Assembly: GCF_029168945.1 (NCBI RefSeq)
Contig: NC_083601.1
Coordinates: forward strand, 30,121,660 to 30,185,659
From: Cannabis sativa
Lineage: Eukaryota; Streptophyta; Magnoliopsida; Rosales; Cannabaceae
Reading direction: 5' to 3'
Length of the DNA stretch: 64,000 bases
Made by a program: the position numbers and the translations under genes. Below, one piece after another: positions 39,058-50,142 of the stretch. Each line of letters begins with the position of its first letter. Within the stretch, counting starts at the first letter, position 1. The notes beneath the pieces are model-generated. The model was not told the DNA's origin, ran no database searches, and worked only from the letters and a program-made list of their open reading frames with translations.

Positions 39058-40350
39058 AAAAAATGAATATTTTAACCTTTTCACCTTTCATCACTACCAA
39101 AGAACTTTTGGTAATCCTCAAGCTTTCGTGTTGGATTTGTATTCGTATCATTCGTCCTTAAGTGCACCTAGGGATATGAGGTTTTGTTTAAGGTCGAATG
39201 GGATATGCCTTACGTTCGTCACCACCTTAATTTCGCCATCTTACTGTTTGATGGCAACCTTCTCAATTCCAATGACCCTGCAAGAATGATCATTTTTCTT
39301 TAGAACTTTACCTCCATCAACTGACTTATAATCAAAAAATGACTCTCGATTTGGACACATGTGATAAGTGCACCTGGAATCGAGAATCCACTCTCTATTC
39401 ATTGAAGACCCTGAGATAGAGAACAACTCTCCGTCTGTGGAGCAGTCGTCACTATCTTCAGCGATTGTAGCAGAGTCTTTCCCATGATGATGGTGTTGAA
39501 AGTCCTTCTTATCTCCATTGTGAGATTTGTTGAAGCCTTGTTGCTCCTTGCACTTTTTGCAAAATCATTGCAAGTGTCCACACTTTCCACAAAAGTAACA
39601 CTTCCTCATGTCCTTCTCTCTAGACTTCGATCATGATTGAGAATAATGGTGTTTACTCTTCGAACTTATTTTCTTGGGTGATCTTCCTCTTGCTAAATAC
39701 ACTTCTTCTTTCTTGGATTCTATCTCCAACTGTAATTCAAAATCTTTCGACTTAAGTGTGGCAAGAATATCTTCCAACACAATAACATCCTTGCCATACT
39801 TGATGGCTACCTTAACTTCTTGATATGCGATTAGAAGTGATCTCAACAAGATGATGACCTGGCTTTCTTCATCAATCTTGTGATTTATGTTAGCCAAATC
39901 TACAATAATCTCATTAAATTTATCAATATTCTCATCTAAGAAAGGGACGAAATCATTCTAAAATCGTATAACCTTTCTAGCAAATTAATCTTGCCAGCAG
40001 TCAATGGTTTTAAGTATAATTCTTCCAATTTATCCTAATCTCCTTTCACCGTCTTCTCTGCGATGAGTTTTCTTTTAACACTATTTGATAGATACATAAT
40101 GATTGTGTAGTATGCCATCTCCTCCATCTCTACTTTTTCCTCTGGTTTCTTTTCTAGCCAATAACTTCTCGTCTCCAAGAACTTTGGAGACTTTCTGGTG
40201 CACTAGGATTCCTTTCAGACTTTCTCTCCATAGCGCAAAGTCCCCAGTTCCATCGAACTTCTCCAATTTGAATCTCGCTATTGATGACATTCAAAGTTTC
40301 TTCAAGATTGCAACAGAAAGAATCTTGATTCTGCGTTCTTGGTCAATTAC
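39058..40350 (-). pseudogene. Copia gag-protease remnant
   Basis: Minus strand. The opening ARFKLEKFDGTGDFALWR (about 40230-40285) is a classic copia GAG start, followed by a region with YGKDVIVLEDILATLKS (near 39760-39810). A CCHC knuckle, CYFCGKCGHLQ then a stop and FC, lies near 39555-39605. The protease region is WILDSRCTYHMCPNRESFFDY, with Arg where the usual active-site motif has Gly. The tail resembles IPFDLKQNLISLGALKD. Frame changes and stops make it nonfunctional. Confidence 0.85.
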
Positions 40351-40362
40351 CTAGCTTTGATT

Positions 40363-40755
40363 TGTGGGAAAATTACGACTAAATGTGCAAAATTAAATCA
40401 ACTAAACTTTAAACAATCAAACAATTAGCGATGATAAGATTATAAAACCAAGAACAATAATTGACAGAAAAACAGGGGCAAACAGAGTATTAACATCAAA
40501 AAACACTAAGTGCAAAAAATAAAGAAATTAACACCAAGATATATACTGGTTTAAGTCTAATAGATCGACGAGATCTATGGCTTTACTCCAGTTCTGGAAC
40601 ACCACCAAAATCCTTCTTTACTAATTGAGCAAGAATAGGTACAATACAGTCGAGACGAGATTCTCTGTTGAATTCTCATAAAGTGTTCAACTCTCACACT
40701 TACACCCAAGAATCTTCTTCATCTACAGAAGATTCTTCTTACAAAACCTAAAACT

Positions 40756-40828
<73 letters not shown>

Positions 40829-41015
40829 CTCAACACCTCTCTCTACCTCTTAATCTTTTCCTCTCAAACTCTCAATCTCATCTCAATTTCGCACTACTTG
40901 TCTTCCTTCAAAATGATAAGTGAATGTGGTATTTATAGGCTTATGATCAAGATCCTAAAGTTGGTGGCTACAAGAAATGAGGTTGTTAAGTTAGTTAGAT
41001 GTAACTAACTTAACA
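40363..41015 (-). repeat. Candidate copia 5' LTR
   Basis: Minus strand starts TGTTAAGTTAGTTA at 41015. A TATA-type CCTATAAATACC lies about 75-85 bp in (near 40930-40942). The candidate ends CCCACA at 40363, followed by a degraded ATCAAAGCTAGG that recalls the tRNA-Met primer site. There is no partner LTR to prove the borders. Confidence 0.5.
40759..40824. repeat. (TC)n microsatellite
   Basis: Uninterrupted TC dinucleotide run of 66 bp (33 units), inside the candidate copia LTR. Confidence 0.97.
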
Positions 41016-41715
41016 AACTCCTCTTTGAGCAAAGTCTCCAGCTTAAGTACTAGGCCCTTCGGGAACATGAACGAGCGTCCAGACTCATGGACTAAGGGTA
41101 CTCGCTGAAGACACTTCCAGATATTATAAAGTCTGTTGTAGTCGACTATCATGATCTACCATTTTAGGAGGAATAATTAGCCAGTTGGAACTCCTTTCTA
41201 AGGAAGGGCTAGCTATGCTGAAGACTGAACCCATAATGGACATGATAGTTATTTGGGAACTCCCTTTCAGACTCGACAATCATTCCTCAAGACTCCTTCT
41301 GGGATTGGTAAACATCGAGAGAACAACTTTCCATAAATGACATTTGCGGAGACCTTTTTATTTGGAGGAACTACCACAACGGGAAAGACTTATCATGTCC
41401 AACTTTAATGGACATGGAATGAGATTTTTGTAATAGTGAATTAAAATTTGAGCCAAAAACGTTATAAAATGAAATGCTAAAAAACCAGCTTTTATGGACA
41501 ATATGTCGCATGGAGCACTTTGACGGTGTTTTATTTTATAATGTTTCGGAACTCTGTCTTAGCTCCTAATCGACATGTCACCCACTAGCTAGTAGGCGAC
41601 ATGTCGCTTGGAGCAATTTGAGAGATTCCTAACTACATAAATGCATTTCCCATGAGTGTGTTCTAGGAGACATGTTGCTTGGCTAGGGCAATATGTCGTG
41701 TGGGTACACAGTAAG
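41016..41715. other. Repeat-derived spacer with CATGTCGC motifs
   Basis: No gene. From 41500 to 41700 the motif CATGTCGC or a close variant recurs about five times (near 41503, 41573, 41600, 41670, 41692), often followed by TTGGAGCA or ATGGAGCA. It is probably a fragment of an LTR. Confidence 0.45.
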
Positions 41716-42005
41716 CAGGGCCGGCCCTGAAAATATATGGGCCCAAGACAAATTAAATTTTGGGGCCCTCAAAAATATATAAAAAAAAAATTAAAAGAAG
41801 AGTATTATGGGATTTGAACCCATGACCTTAGACTTTATGTCATCCACCTAAACCAACTAAGCTATAAATATTTATTGTTTATAATACACTTAAATTTTAC
41901 TTAAATAAAAGCCTAATAATTTTTTTTATTTTTTTTATTTCGGGCCCCCGGAAAGTGTGGGCCCTAGGCACGGGCCTAGCCCGCCTATGCCTAGGGCCGG
42001 CCCTG
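41716..42005. mobile_element. hAT-type MITE, 290 bp
   Basis: Terminal repeats CAGGGCCGGCCCTG at the left and AGGGCCGGCCCTG at the right, flanked by the 8-bp duplication ACAGTAAG (41708-41715 and 42006-42013). Same family as 28328-28521, but about 100 bp longer because the middle carries extra sequence including a tRNA-like segment. Confidence 0.92.
41804..41872 (-). other. tRNA-like segment inside the hAT MITE
   Basis: Minus strand shows a perfect A box (TAGCTTAGTTGG), a B box (GGTTCAAATCC) and a T-arm with a 5-bp stem (ATGGG/CCCAT). I found no acceptor stem, so it is a tRNA-derived relic, not a working tRNA gene. Confidence 0.6.
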
Positions 42006-42359
42006 ACAGTAAGTGTGTAAATGTCCTCTCCAACATCTCCAAAGGAGTTCTTGAGTAACTTTATATATTTCATTAGGTCATTTTAAATTCAAAAATATAA
42101 TTAATTATTATATTTTACTATATTTAAGGTAAAAATATATAGCACCACAATGTGCTTAACTTTTATTATTACAATTAACCAATCTCGATAACATATTTTA
42201 AATAAAATATTCAATTGTGCATATATTAAAAATAAACACGTGTGTAACTAAATATTTAAACTTTAATTTTGACATAATAAATTATTTTAAATTTTATGCA
42301 AAAATAAAAAATAAAAATGAGTTATAATTTATAATTGGTAAAAATAATCAATATATATA

Positions 42360-43370
42360 AATGAGAAGTATGAGACGGAAACATGACATTCTAAAATCAC
42401 TCCAAAACTATTTTTTTCTTCTCTCCAATTAATTCTCTCAATTTTAATATTTTATTAAAACATAAATCTACAAATTGATATTTTACTATTATTTTAAAAA
42501 AATTTCTATAAAAAAAAGTATAATTCTACAAATTGATATTTTACTATTATTTTAATAATTTTTTTATAAAAATATAAATATTTTATAAAAAATGTTAGAA
42601 AATAAAAAATAAATTCCAAATAAATATTAAAACTTAAATCAAATATAATTAATCGTAAATTTCGTTTATATACATACATAAAATATCAATTAATATCTAT
42701 AACTTAACGTTTTTGGTTTTTTTTTTAAATATAATAATAATAATAATATAAAAATAATAACTCTAATGTGTACGTTTTTGTTTTTTTTTTTTAAAAAAAA
42801 TAGGATATAATAATAATAAAAAAAAAAAATCGTGATACTTGAAATAATATTTCAATTGCCCAACACCTTTCATAGGCGAAACCCTACGATAGATTAGCGA
42901 TATTCCCTAAATCTTAATTTTTTTAGTTATATGAGACCTGCTACTTAATTACTTCAATAGTAGTATGATACTAAGGAGGGTTGCCAAGCATTTCTCATAA
43001 TTAAAATATCACATTTTTTAATATTTTTTTTAATTAAGATATTTAAAAATAATAATCACTTTTTTAAAACATATTGATTAATAATAACAGAACAATTAAA
43101 CTAATGAATTTTCTTCAATGTTTTAAATATTTAAAATTCGAGATGGAATTTAAGATTAAGATATAGATTTAGGAAATACAATAGTGACGACTATAAGTGA
43201 ACTACGGTAATGACAAGAGATGTGATACAGTGATGACAACGGGTGAGATACTTGATAAAAATAAGTGAGATACAATGAGACAACAAATGAAATACAATAA
43301 TAACAATAGTTTTGAATGATCGAGATATGAAAATATTGCACTATGAGAAATATCGTAATTTTTTTCTACA
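42360..43370. repeat. Dispersed AT-rich repeat, copy 1
   Basis: Two blocks match 59060-59830 in the same order. The first is GAGAAGTATGAGACGG through TTAATATTTTATTAAAACATAAA. The second is GGTTGCCAAGCATTTCTCATAA through AATTCGAGATGGAATTTAAG and the GTGATGAC-rich end. Low coding content. Possibly a Helitron-like or other non-autonomous element; the ends are not established. Confidence 0.6.
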
Positions 43371-43476
43371 CCACCCTATTTATTTATTTTTATAAAAATA
43401 ATTTCTTTTAAACAAGTAATTTAAAATACTACATATAATAAATTTTAGGGGCTTTTTTATTTTTACACTTTAAAAT

Positions 43477-43478
<2 letters not shown>

Positions 43479-43514
<36 letters not shown>
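43479..43514. repeat. Poly(T) run of 36 bases
   Basis: Uninterrupted T homopolymer. It could be the reverse-oriented tail of a retroposon, but no element body was recognised beside it. Confidence 0.9.
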
Positions 43515-43516
<2 letters not shown>

Positions 43517-43534
43517 ATTGTTACGGAACTCTAC

Positions 43535-43621
43535 ATAGAAACCCCTATTGCAACTAGTGCTGCAACCTAAATTGCAACAAAAAATCGTATAGAAACCCTT
43601 ATTGCAACTAGCGCTCCAACC
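43535..43621. repeat. Imperfect 33-bp direct repeat
   Basis: Two copies (43535-43567 and 43589-43621) of ATAGAAACCCCTATTGCAAC and following bases, differing at about three positions and 21 bp apart. No coding meaning seen. 43622-44046 is AT-rich spacer. Confidence 0.75.
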
Positions 43622-44046
43622 ACTTTAGAAACTCAAACCGTAAATTTGAAAAAAAAAATTAAAAAAATATTATATGGGGGTAATTCCCCTAAATTTTAAA
43701 CTTCTTATAATTCTCAATAATAATTAATAAAATTGTACCTTTAGTTTTTAATAAATAAATTATTAATAATAATATAAAATAAGATAATATATTTATAATT
43801 TTACTATATATTAAAATAATATTATATTTTTAAATAACTATTTATTATAATACTAAAAAATTAAATTAATGAGCAGCTATATTATTTAGTTACGAAATAA
43901 AAAAAAAGTGTCCAAGAATTTTGACAATGGAAGAAAATCCGATACAACAATTAATTATTAATAATAATAGTAATAATATATATATTCATCCACTTGCCCA
44001 AATCATGAAAATCAAACTCTATATTAAGGTAGCTATATTAGAAACG

Positions 44047-44445
44047 TTATAACTTATGAAAAAATAAACCAAGTACGAAATTACGTATCTTCCAGATAAC
44101 ATAATTAGTTTTTAGGAACTCGAAGCAAGCGCAACCTGCATCTTCATTGCCATTTCTCTGGTAGTTGACATGATTTATGCTATTGTTTATTGCTGATTGA
44201 AATTGAACAGTAGTTACATCTTCGTCGTCGTCGTCATCATCATCAGAGAAGGAGATATAACCATAACCTGGATAAATCTTTTTATGATATTGTTGACAAT
44301 CGTCACAATAGTGATGATGAGGCGATGGACGAGGAGGCAACTGATCACCATGAAGACTACTCCATTGGCCCCACTCACCCTTTTCAAGTAGACTTTCTCT
44401 CAGTGTACTTTCCTTCACCATTTTTTTACTGAAAAAAAACATCAT
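44047..44445 (-). CDS. Small acidic-tract protein, unknown
   Basis: Single-exon frame of 132 codons on the minus strand; not recognised. It starts MMFFFSKKMVKESTLRESLL, and the second start at 44421 (MVKES) may be the real one. Notable parts are a Cys/His-containing segment (HHHYCDDCQQYHKK) near residues 43-56, an all-acidic run of about nine residues encoded by GAC/GAT repeats (44218-44243), and a hydrophobic C-terminus with two nearby Cys (GCACFEFLK). A TATA box at 44522-44532 lies about 80-110 bp upstream. Together with the long open frame in AT-rich DNA, this favours a true gene. Function is unknown. Confidence 0.6.
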   Translation of the reverse strand: MMFFFSKKMVKESTLRESLLEKGEWGQWSSLHGDQLPPRPSPHHHYCDDCQQYHKKIYPGYGYISFSDDDDDDDEDVTTVQFQSAINNSINHVNYQRNGNEDAGCACFEFLKTNYVIWKIRNFVLGLFFHKL

Positions 44446-44521
44446 TAATTAATTAATTGATTATTATTTTGTTCACGTTCTCTCAATTGCTTTTTGGGTC
44501 TCAGCTTAAACAGACCTTTTT

Positions 44522-44532
44522 CTATATATAGC
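44522..44532 (-). promoter_or_regulatory. TATA box for the 44.0-kb gene
   Basis: Minus-strand CTATATATAGA about 80 bp upstream of the first ATG and about 100 bp upstream of the second. The spacing suits a short leader. Confidence 0.6.
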
Positions 44533-44559
44533 TACAAATTTAATTACTTAACTAATCTA

Positions 44560-45646
44560 TCTCTTATAGGAGTAGGAAACCACCCTGCCATTAATTTGAA
44601 TTGATTTAGGAATATTCAAATGTCATTAAGATTTTAATAATAATAATAATAATCATTTAAAATGACGTTGGTGGTCCTATAATAAATATAAAATGTGATG
44701 ATATTTTATATAAAACCTGTTGATAGTGGAATATTAAAATTTACTCTTTTTTTTTTAAATAGAATTTAACTTTTTCCTTTTTTTTTTTTTTGGCTCTTTT
44801 TCACAAAAAAAAAAAAAAATAGAAAAAAAAGAGAATATTGATATTTAAAATATTCATTTTTTTGAACAGTAACTTATTCTTTATCAAATAGATGTAGATA
44901 TACTTGGAGTTATTCGAAGTATATTATTTTTTGCTCGAAAGTTATTGTAATTATTACGTGGGAGTATTTCGGAAATTTATGTAGTAGAGGTTCCCTTGGG
45001 TCGTTTGGTAGATTTTTCAACTGTTTTGGTATTTTTTTTAAAAATTAATTTAATATTTTTTTTTTCATGATCACCTATGTTGTAATTATTTAAAATTATT
45101 TGTAAATTTTTAGAAAATTTCAAATACTTTACAATATTGAAAATTAAGTTTAAACGGTTACCTTCCACACATATAAAAAAAAAATAGTTACGTGTGCAAT
45201 GTAAATCTTATTTTTGGTAGTATAAACTATTCAGAATATTTTAAAAATTTACAGATAATCTTAAATAACTATAACATATATGATTATAAAAAAATTGAAC
45301 TAAAAATTTCTCTTTTATACTAAAATAAATAGAAAATCTAGGAAACACTCTTTTAAAAGGGAGGCTTACCCAAATATATTTATATGTTTTTTTTTAAAAA
45401 AAAAAAATAAAACCAAAACTTTTACATATATATTTAACTAAAAATGAGACCAATAACTATAATAATTTTGATAATGATTATGTGCTAAGGTTAACATATA
45501 TCATCATCATCATCTTATGTGGGCTCCGGCAAGACCCCCACAATTGGATTTTTCTTTGTAATTTTTGTTTTTATAAGTTTGTTTTACAGTACAATTAATT
45601 TATGCCATACTATTATTCTTAATTAAGTTTGTTTTTCCATATAAAC
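44560..45646. other. AT-rich spacer
   Basis: No gene seen. It contains (TAA)n and (TCA)n short tracts and long T runs. Confidence 0.5.
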
Positions 45647-45663
45647 AAAAAGTAAGTTAGACA

Positions 45664-48407
45664 TGAGTAAGACTTTTGACCGTGTTGAGCAGGGACGGAG
45701 GGACTTTAGCCCATGTGTGGGCTAAAGCCCTCACTCAAATATATACATTAAATTTTTTATATGTAGATATATACATATATTAACTCACTTTGCTCAATTT
45801 ATTAAAGTCCAATTCACAAAAGCCCTCACTCAATATCTTAATCATGATTCATGAGCCTACTCTTATTCTAATCAAGCCCATTTTAAAAGTAGTCCAATAC
45901 AAATAATAAAAAAAATAATACTTTATTAAAAAATAAAATAATACCATTGACAATATTTTATTTTATTTTTGTCAACAGTATTATTTTATTTTGTTGAAGA
46001 TGAAAATTTGAAAGATACATTTATCATTATTTTTATTAGTTTTGACTTAATATTTATTCAAGCCCTCACTCAACTAAATTTCTGGCTTCGTCACTGGTGT
46101 TGAGTGGTCTTACATTGCGGCTGTTATGACCAAGGGGTTCAACATTAGGTGGATTTCACTTATTATGAATTGTTTGCATACTAACACCTTCTCTTTTCTG
46201 ATTAATAGTTCGGTTACTGGTACGGTCATACCATAACGAGGGCTTCGTCAAGGTGATCCACTCTCTCCGTATTTCTTCCTTATATGATCTGAAGGTCTAT
46301 CTCGTCTTCTTCAATATGAAGAGCCTGTATGGCGCCTTAAAGGATTGGTAATATCTAGAAGAGCACCTTCCATTACGCATCTCTTCTTTGCTAAGGACAA
46401 CCTATTGTTTTGTCAAGCTAATATGTTGTAGTGCAATCAAACGTGCCTTAGATATCTATCATCGCGCGTCTGGACAACAGGTTAATGAGAACAAGTTTGT
46501 TATGTCCTTCTCTCCTAATACATTAGCGGCCACAAAACATTCTTTCACACAAATATTGGGGATATGCCGATAAGCGAATGTCATGAGAAGTATTTGGGCC
46601 TACCTGCATATTCAGAGCATGACAAAAAGGAATTGTTTACTGACATTAAAGATCGAATTTGGAAACTCCTTCGCTCTTGGAATGATAAACTCTTTTCGAT
46701 AGGAGGGAAAGAAATTCTACTCAAGATCGTTGTGCAAGCTAAACCAACATACGCAATGAGTTGTTTCAAATTATCAGCTAAGTTTTGCAAACAACTTGAT
46801 ACAATGATGTCTCAATTTTGGTGGGGTTCTACTAATAACAAAAAAAAAAGACACATTGGAAGAAATGGGAATTTTTGTGCAAGTCCAAAATGGATGGTGG
46901 AATGGGTTTCGCTCTCATGTTCATTACAACCAAGCTTTGTTAGCAAAACAAGCTTGGAGAATTTTTCAAAATCCCACTTCCCTTTTGGCACGACTACTGA
47001 AGGCTAGATACTTTTGGAATGGAGATATACTTTCAGCTACATCGACTGGAGTCTCTTCATTAACTTGGAAAGGAATATTTGGGGTAGGGATTTATTGGTG
47101 AAAGGGCAAAGATTACATGTAGGTAATGGGGCTCAAATTAGATGTGCAATTGACCCTTGGATCCCTGCCCGCAATGTTTTTACTCCTATCTACTACAAGG
47201 GACCTAAAGACCAGTTAGTATCACACTATATCACCACAAACTCGGAATGGGATATCAGATCATTGCAGCAAGATTTTTGTCATGTGAATTTTGATCATAT
47301 CTTGAAAATCCCATTCTCATTAAGTGCTAATAATGATTTTTAGATTTGGCATTATAACTCCTCAGGTGATTATTCTGTGCAATCGGGGTATCAATTAGCT
47401 TGCTCATTGGAGGAACAGAATAACTCATCCACATCACTATCCAATGCATCGTGGTGGCAAGAATTTTGGAAGCTCAATTTACCTTTAAAAATCAAATATT
47501 TGTTTGGAGAGTTATAAACAATTCTACTCCAGCGGCTGCAAATCTGTTCAAGAGGAAAATAATTATTTCCTCTGCTTGTAGCCTTTGTTCAAATGCATGG
47601 GAATCAATTGGACATGCTTTGATTAGTTGTAAGCATGCTAAATCAATTTGGAGATACTCAAATTTTTGACCTGATTTTGCTGTAGCAAGCAGGATGAATG
47701 ATGGAGATTATTTAATTCATCTGTCAACGATACATTCCAAGTCTGAACTGGAAATGATAATTTGCACAATATGGTCTATTTGGTCTGACAGGAATAATAT
47801 TCTCCATAATAATTCGCACAAGTTACCTGCTGCAATATTCTCCAACTCATCGGCATATCTCTCAAACTTTCAGCAAGTTTCAAGGAAGAATAATGCTACT
47901 GGTTTAGCACCAACAGTAGCTAAAAGAGTGCCATGGAAAGCTCCCCCTCTTGGACAAATTAAACTGAATGTGGATGCAACTATAAATCCTTCATCGAACC
48001 ATATTGGATTAGGAGACATCCTACGCGATTCTTCGGGACATGAGATAGCTGCTACTTCTATGAAAATACCAGGCAACTTTCGGCCACAGGATATGGAAGC
48101 AAAGGCTTTAATTCATGGTCTACAATGGGCAAGACGGTTGAATATCCAATTAGACCTTGTGGAAACTGACTGTTTAATTCTTGTCCAAGCTCTTCATGGT
48201 TTAACATCAAGCTGTTATTCGTTTCACAATCTCATTCTTGATGTTAAAAATCTATCATCCTATTACCCTAATGTTTGTGTATTTCATGTACGTAGAGATG
48301 CAAACCAAGCTGCTCATAGCTTGGCTAAACAAACTTTAACTTTGGATAATGATTGTAATTGGTTAGGTGAAATCCCCTTCCATTTATTCTTTTTTTTTTT
48401 TTGTTAA
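45664..48407 (+). pseudogene. LINE ORF2 remnant: reverse transcriptase to RNase H
   Basis: After MSKTFDRVE (split by the MITE) come WSYIAAVMTKGFNIRWISLI, the RGLRQGDPLSPYFFLI motif with an in-frame stop beside it, [14 protein letters not shown] (the second Asp of FADD is Lys here), [27 protein letters not shown] and QFWWGST. Next are the [20 protein letters not shown] segment, a zinc-binding linker (CSLCSNAWESIGHALISC) near 47570-47640, and an RNase H domain (IKLNVDATIN to HVRRDANQAAHSLAKQ) near 47955-48340. Several frameshifts and stops show it is dead. Confidence 0.9.
45690..46096. mobile_element. hAT-type MITE inserted in the LINE, 407 bp
   Basis: Ends CAGGGACGGAGG and CTTCGTCACTG are imperfect inverted repeats (CAGGGACGGAG against CAGTGACGAAG). 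The 8-bp duplication GTGTTGAG flanks it (45682-45689 and 46097-46104). Removing it with one duplication restores the LINE reading across DRVEWSY. A different family from the CAGGGCCGG MITEs. Confidence 0.9.
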
Positions 48408-48631
48408 GTCCCTGCCATTTATTCTGTTATTGTAACTGACACTTTATCTATCTAATAAAAGATTTTTCCTCAAAAAAAAAAAAGTAAGTTTATTTTATCA
48501 TAAAATTCTTAATTACCATAAATATATTTTGGGAGAGCTTTTAAAAATAAAAAATTATTAAAATATGATTCATTTAATAAATTTTGGGAGTGGAAATACA
48601 ACTCCTATCTTAGCAAACCAAAATTACCACA

Positions 48632-50142
48632 ATGAGCTTTCCCAAACTACCGGCACAACAATTCCTTCTTTCTCAAAGTCACGATTCTGTGCACCTATCA
48701 ATACTAAATCTCCGCCACAGCCACCGGAACCGCCTCTGCTACAACCATCGGAACTACAACACCGCCACCGCCTCTGCCAAAAACACAACCGCTACGGCTC
48801 CGCCATTTTTTGTACGTATTCTTCTATTTCCCTCTTTCAATTTGTATTGCTTTCTCCTTTTAACTCTAGTATGTATTTTGTGGTATTCCATCCCCCAATA
48901 TCTTTTTCAACAGCGTGTGTGGTGTGTCTGTTATGTCTTGGATTTTATGTATGTAAATACACCTAAATTGAAATGCCCCTTCTAACTGTTTGTTGAAATA
49001 ATTCATACAAATCAAAGATATTGTAATTCAAGTTCTTATTATAATTTTATATGGATCGCCAAATTAGGATAGAGAAAAGATATCAAATTCTTAGAGGGAA
49101 AAGATACTTTGAAAATTGTCAAGTATGTATGTGGACATGGTTTGAAGTACATGTACAACCAATCTTAAGAGGACTGTATTAGATATTGAAGTCATGAATG
49201 CAAAGCACACTAACTTTCAGTGGAGTATAATTTCAATCTTGATGCCAATATGTTTTACTGTCATGTTTTGGAACATGGTTGAATTGACTATTGAAGTGTT
49301 GTTTATTATTACCCTTTATTTTAAGCCTTAAAGAAGAAAATATGCCTCTCAAAGTGACTTTAGAACTGAATTCTTGGCTTGAGAAATTTCAGTTGCTTTG
49401 TATCCTTCTAATGCCAAATTATGTTGTGCTGGGATGTATTTGCTGGAAAGGTGGACAAAAAATAAGTGTTAAAAGAATCACCACTTTTATTAAAGAATCA
49501 ACTGTAAAAACCACCACAGCAATAGAAATGTATTTGCTTTATTTTATTCTCTGCCTGTAATAAACTTTTGTTACTATGATGGACACAATTGGTTCATTCA
49601 TTATTTAGAGACCAAAGGAGGACACTTTACGAGAATTGAATTATTTCTTGGCAAGATAACTTAAGGACTCTTTTAGTCTTACTAATCTCATGTGCTCATT
49701 TTACATATTTCCTATACAGAATTTTCTTAGGTTGCTTTACTCATTTTGTAATTAATCTAATTTGTTTGTTTTGTGGAAGATATGAATATCTGAACTCATG
49801 TTTGTTTTGTTGTGCTCTGTTTTTTCATAATGAACCTCATATGAGGAAGTTAGTCATTTTGTTTTCAATGGAAGCATATGGAAAGCGAGGTCATACATAT
49901 CTGCGTGTATTTTTTCGATGTAAGCAGCTAGCTTAGGTTTAGAATATTGTATTTTTAAAGGGAAAAATAACTGGGGTGAAGTCGTATGCTTGTTTAAAGA
50001 TACATCATTGAGAGGAAAAAAAGAACTCCTGAAGTGTTTGGCTCACCATCTTGATTGACATCCGTTTATTTTTAATGGGCATAAGCTGGTTTCTCACCTA
50101 TATATGCAGAGTCCGAATCAGAGCTCCAAGAACAGAACGTAA
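48632..50142 (+). other. Possible spliced upstream ORF of the IscA-like gene
   Basis: Candidate leader exon from ATG 48632 to 48811, donor TTT|GTACGT, acceptor ATATATGCAG|AGTCC at 50110. Spliced, it reads 70 codons (MSFPKLPAQQFLLSQSHDSV at the start, SPNQSSKNRT at the end). It stops with TAA at 50140-50142, directly before the IscA ATG and in the same frame. It is basic and poor in acids. It could be a uORF, an old N-terminal extension or chance. Splice signals only, no transcript evidence. Confidence 0.4.
48812..50109 (+). other. Probable leader intron of the IscA-like gene
   Basis: 1298-bp interval bounded by GTACGT and TATATATGCAG. No coding or repeat content recognised. It would place transcription start before about 48630. 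Confidence 0.45.

Larger units (their letters stand above)
39058..41015 (-). mobile_element. Truncated Ty1-copia element: 5' LTR, gag and protease
   Basis: Minus-strand 5' portion of a copia element. From the right: a candidate LTR (41015 to about 40363), gag, zinc knuckle, protease and the start of the GAG pre-integrase region. The copy stops near 39058, with no integrase, reverse transcriptase or second LTR nearby, so it is a fragment. Confidence 0.7.
45659..48483 (+). mobile_element. 5'-truncated LINE with target duplication
   Basis: Plant L1-type retrotransposon beginning abruptly inside reverse transcriptase at MSKTFDRV and ending in poly(A). The flanking duplication AAAAAGTAAGTT occurs at 45647-45658 and again around 48479-48490, its boundary blurred by the A tail. 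A hAT MITE of 407 bp lies inside it. Net LINE length is about 2.4 kb. Confidence 0.9.

Noticed and set aside
40759..40824. CRISPR-like or regulatory array at the TC repeat
   Set aside because: It is a plain dinucleotide microsatellite; there are no spacers, and this is a plant nuclear sequence.
41804..41872. Functional tRNA gene
   Set aside because: A and B boxes and a T-arm are present, but I found no acceptor stem and no normal anticodon arm.
48491..48985. 117- and 133-codon frames at 48565-48985 as a separate gene
   Set aside because: The later part runs through a likely GT donor into intron-like T-rich sequence; only the first 180 bases look exon-like, and those are treated as a leader exon of the IscA-like gene.
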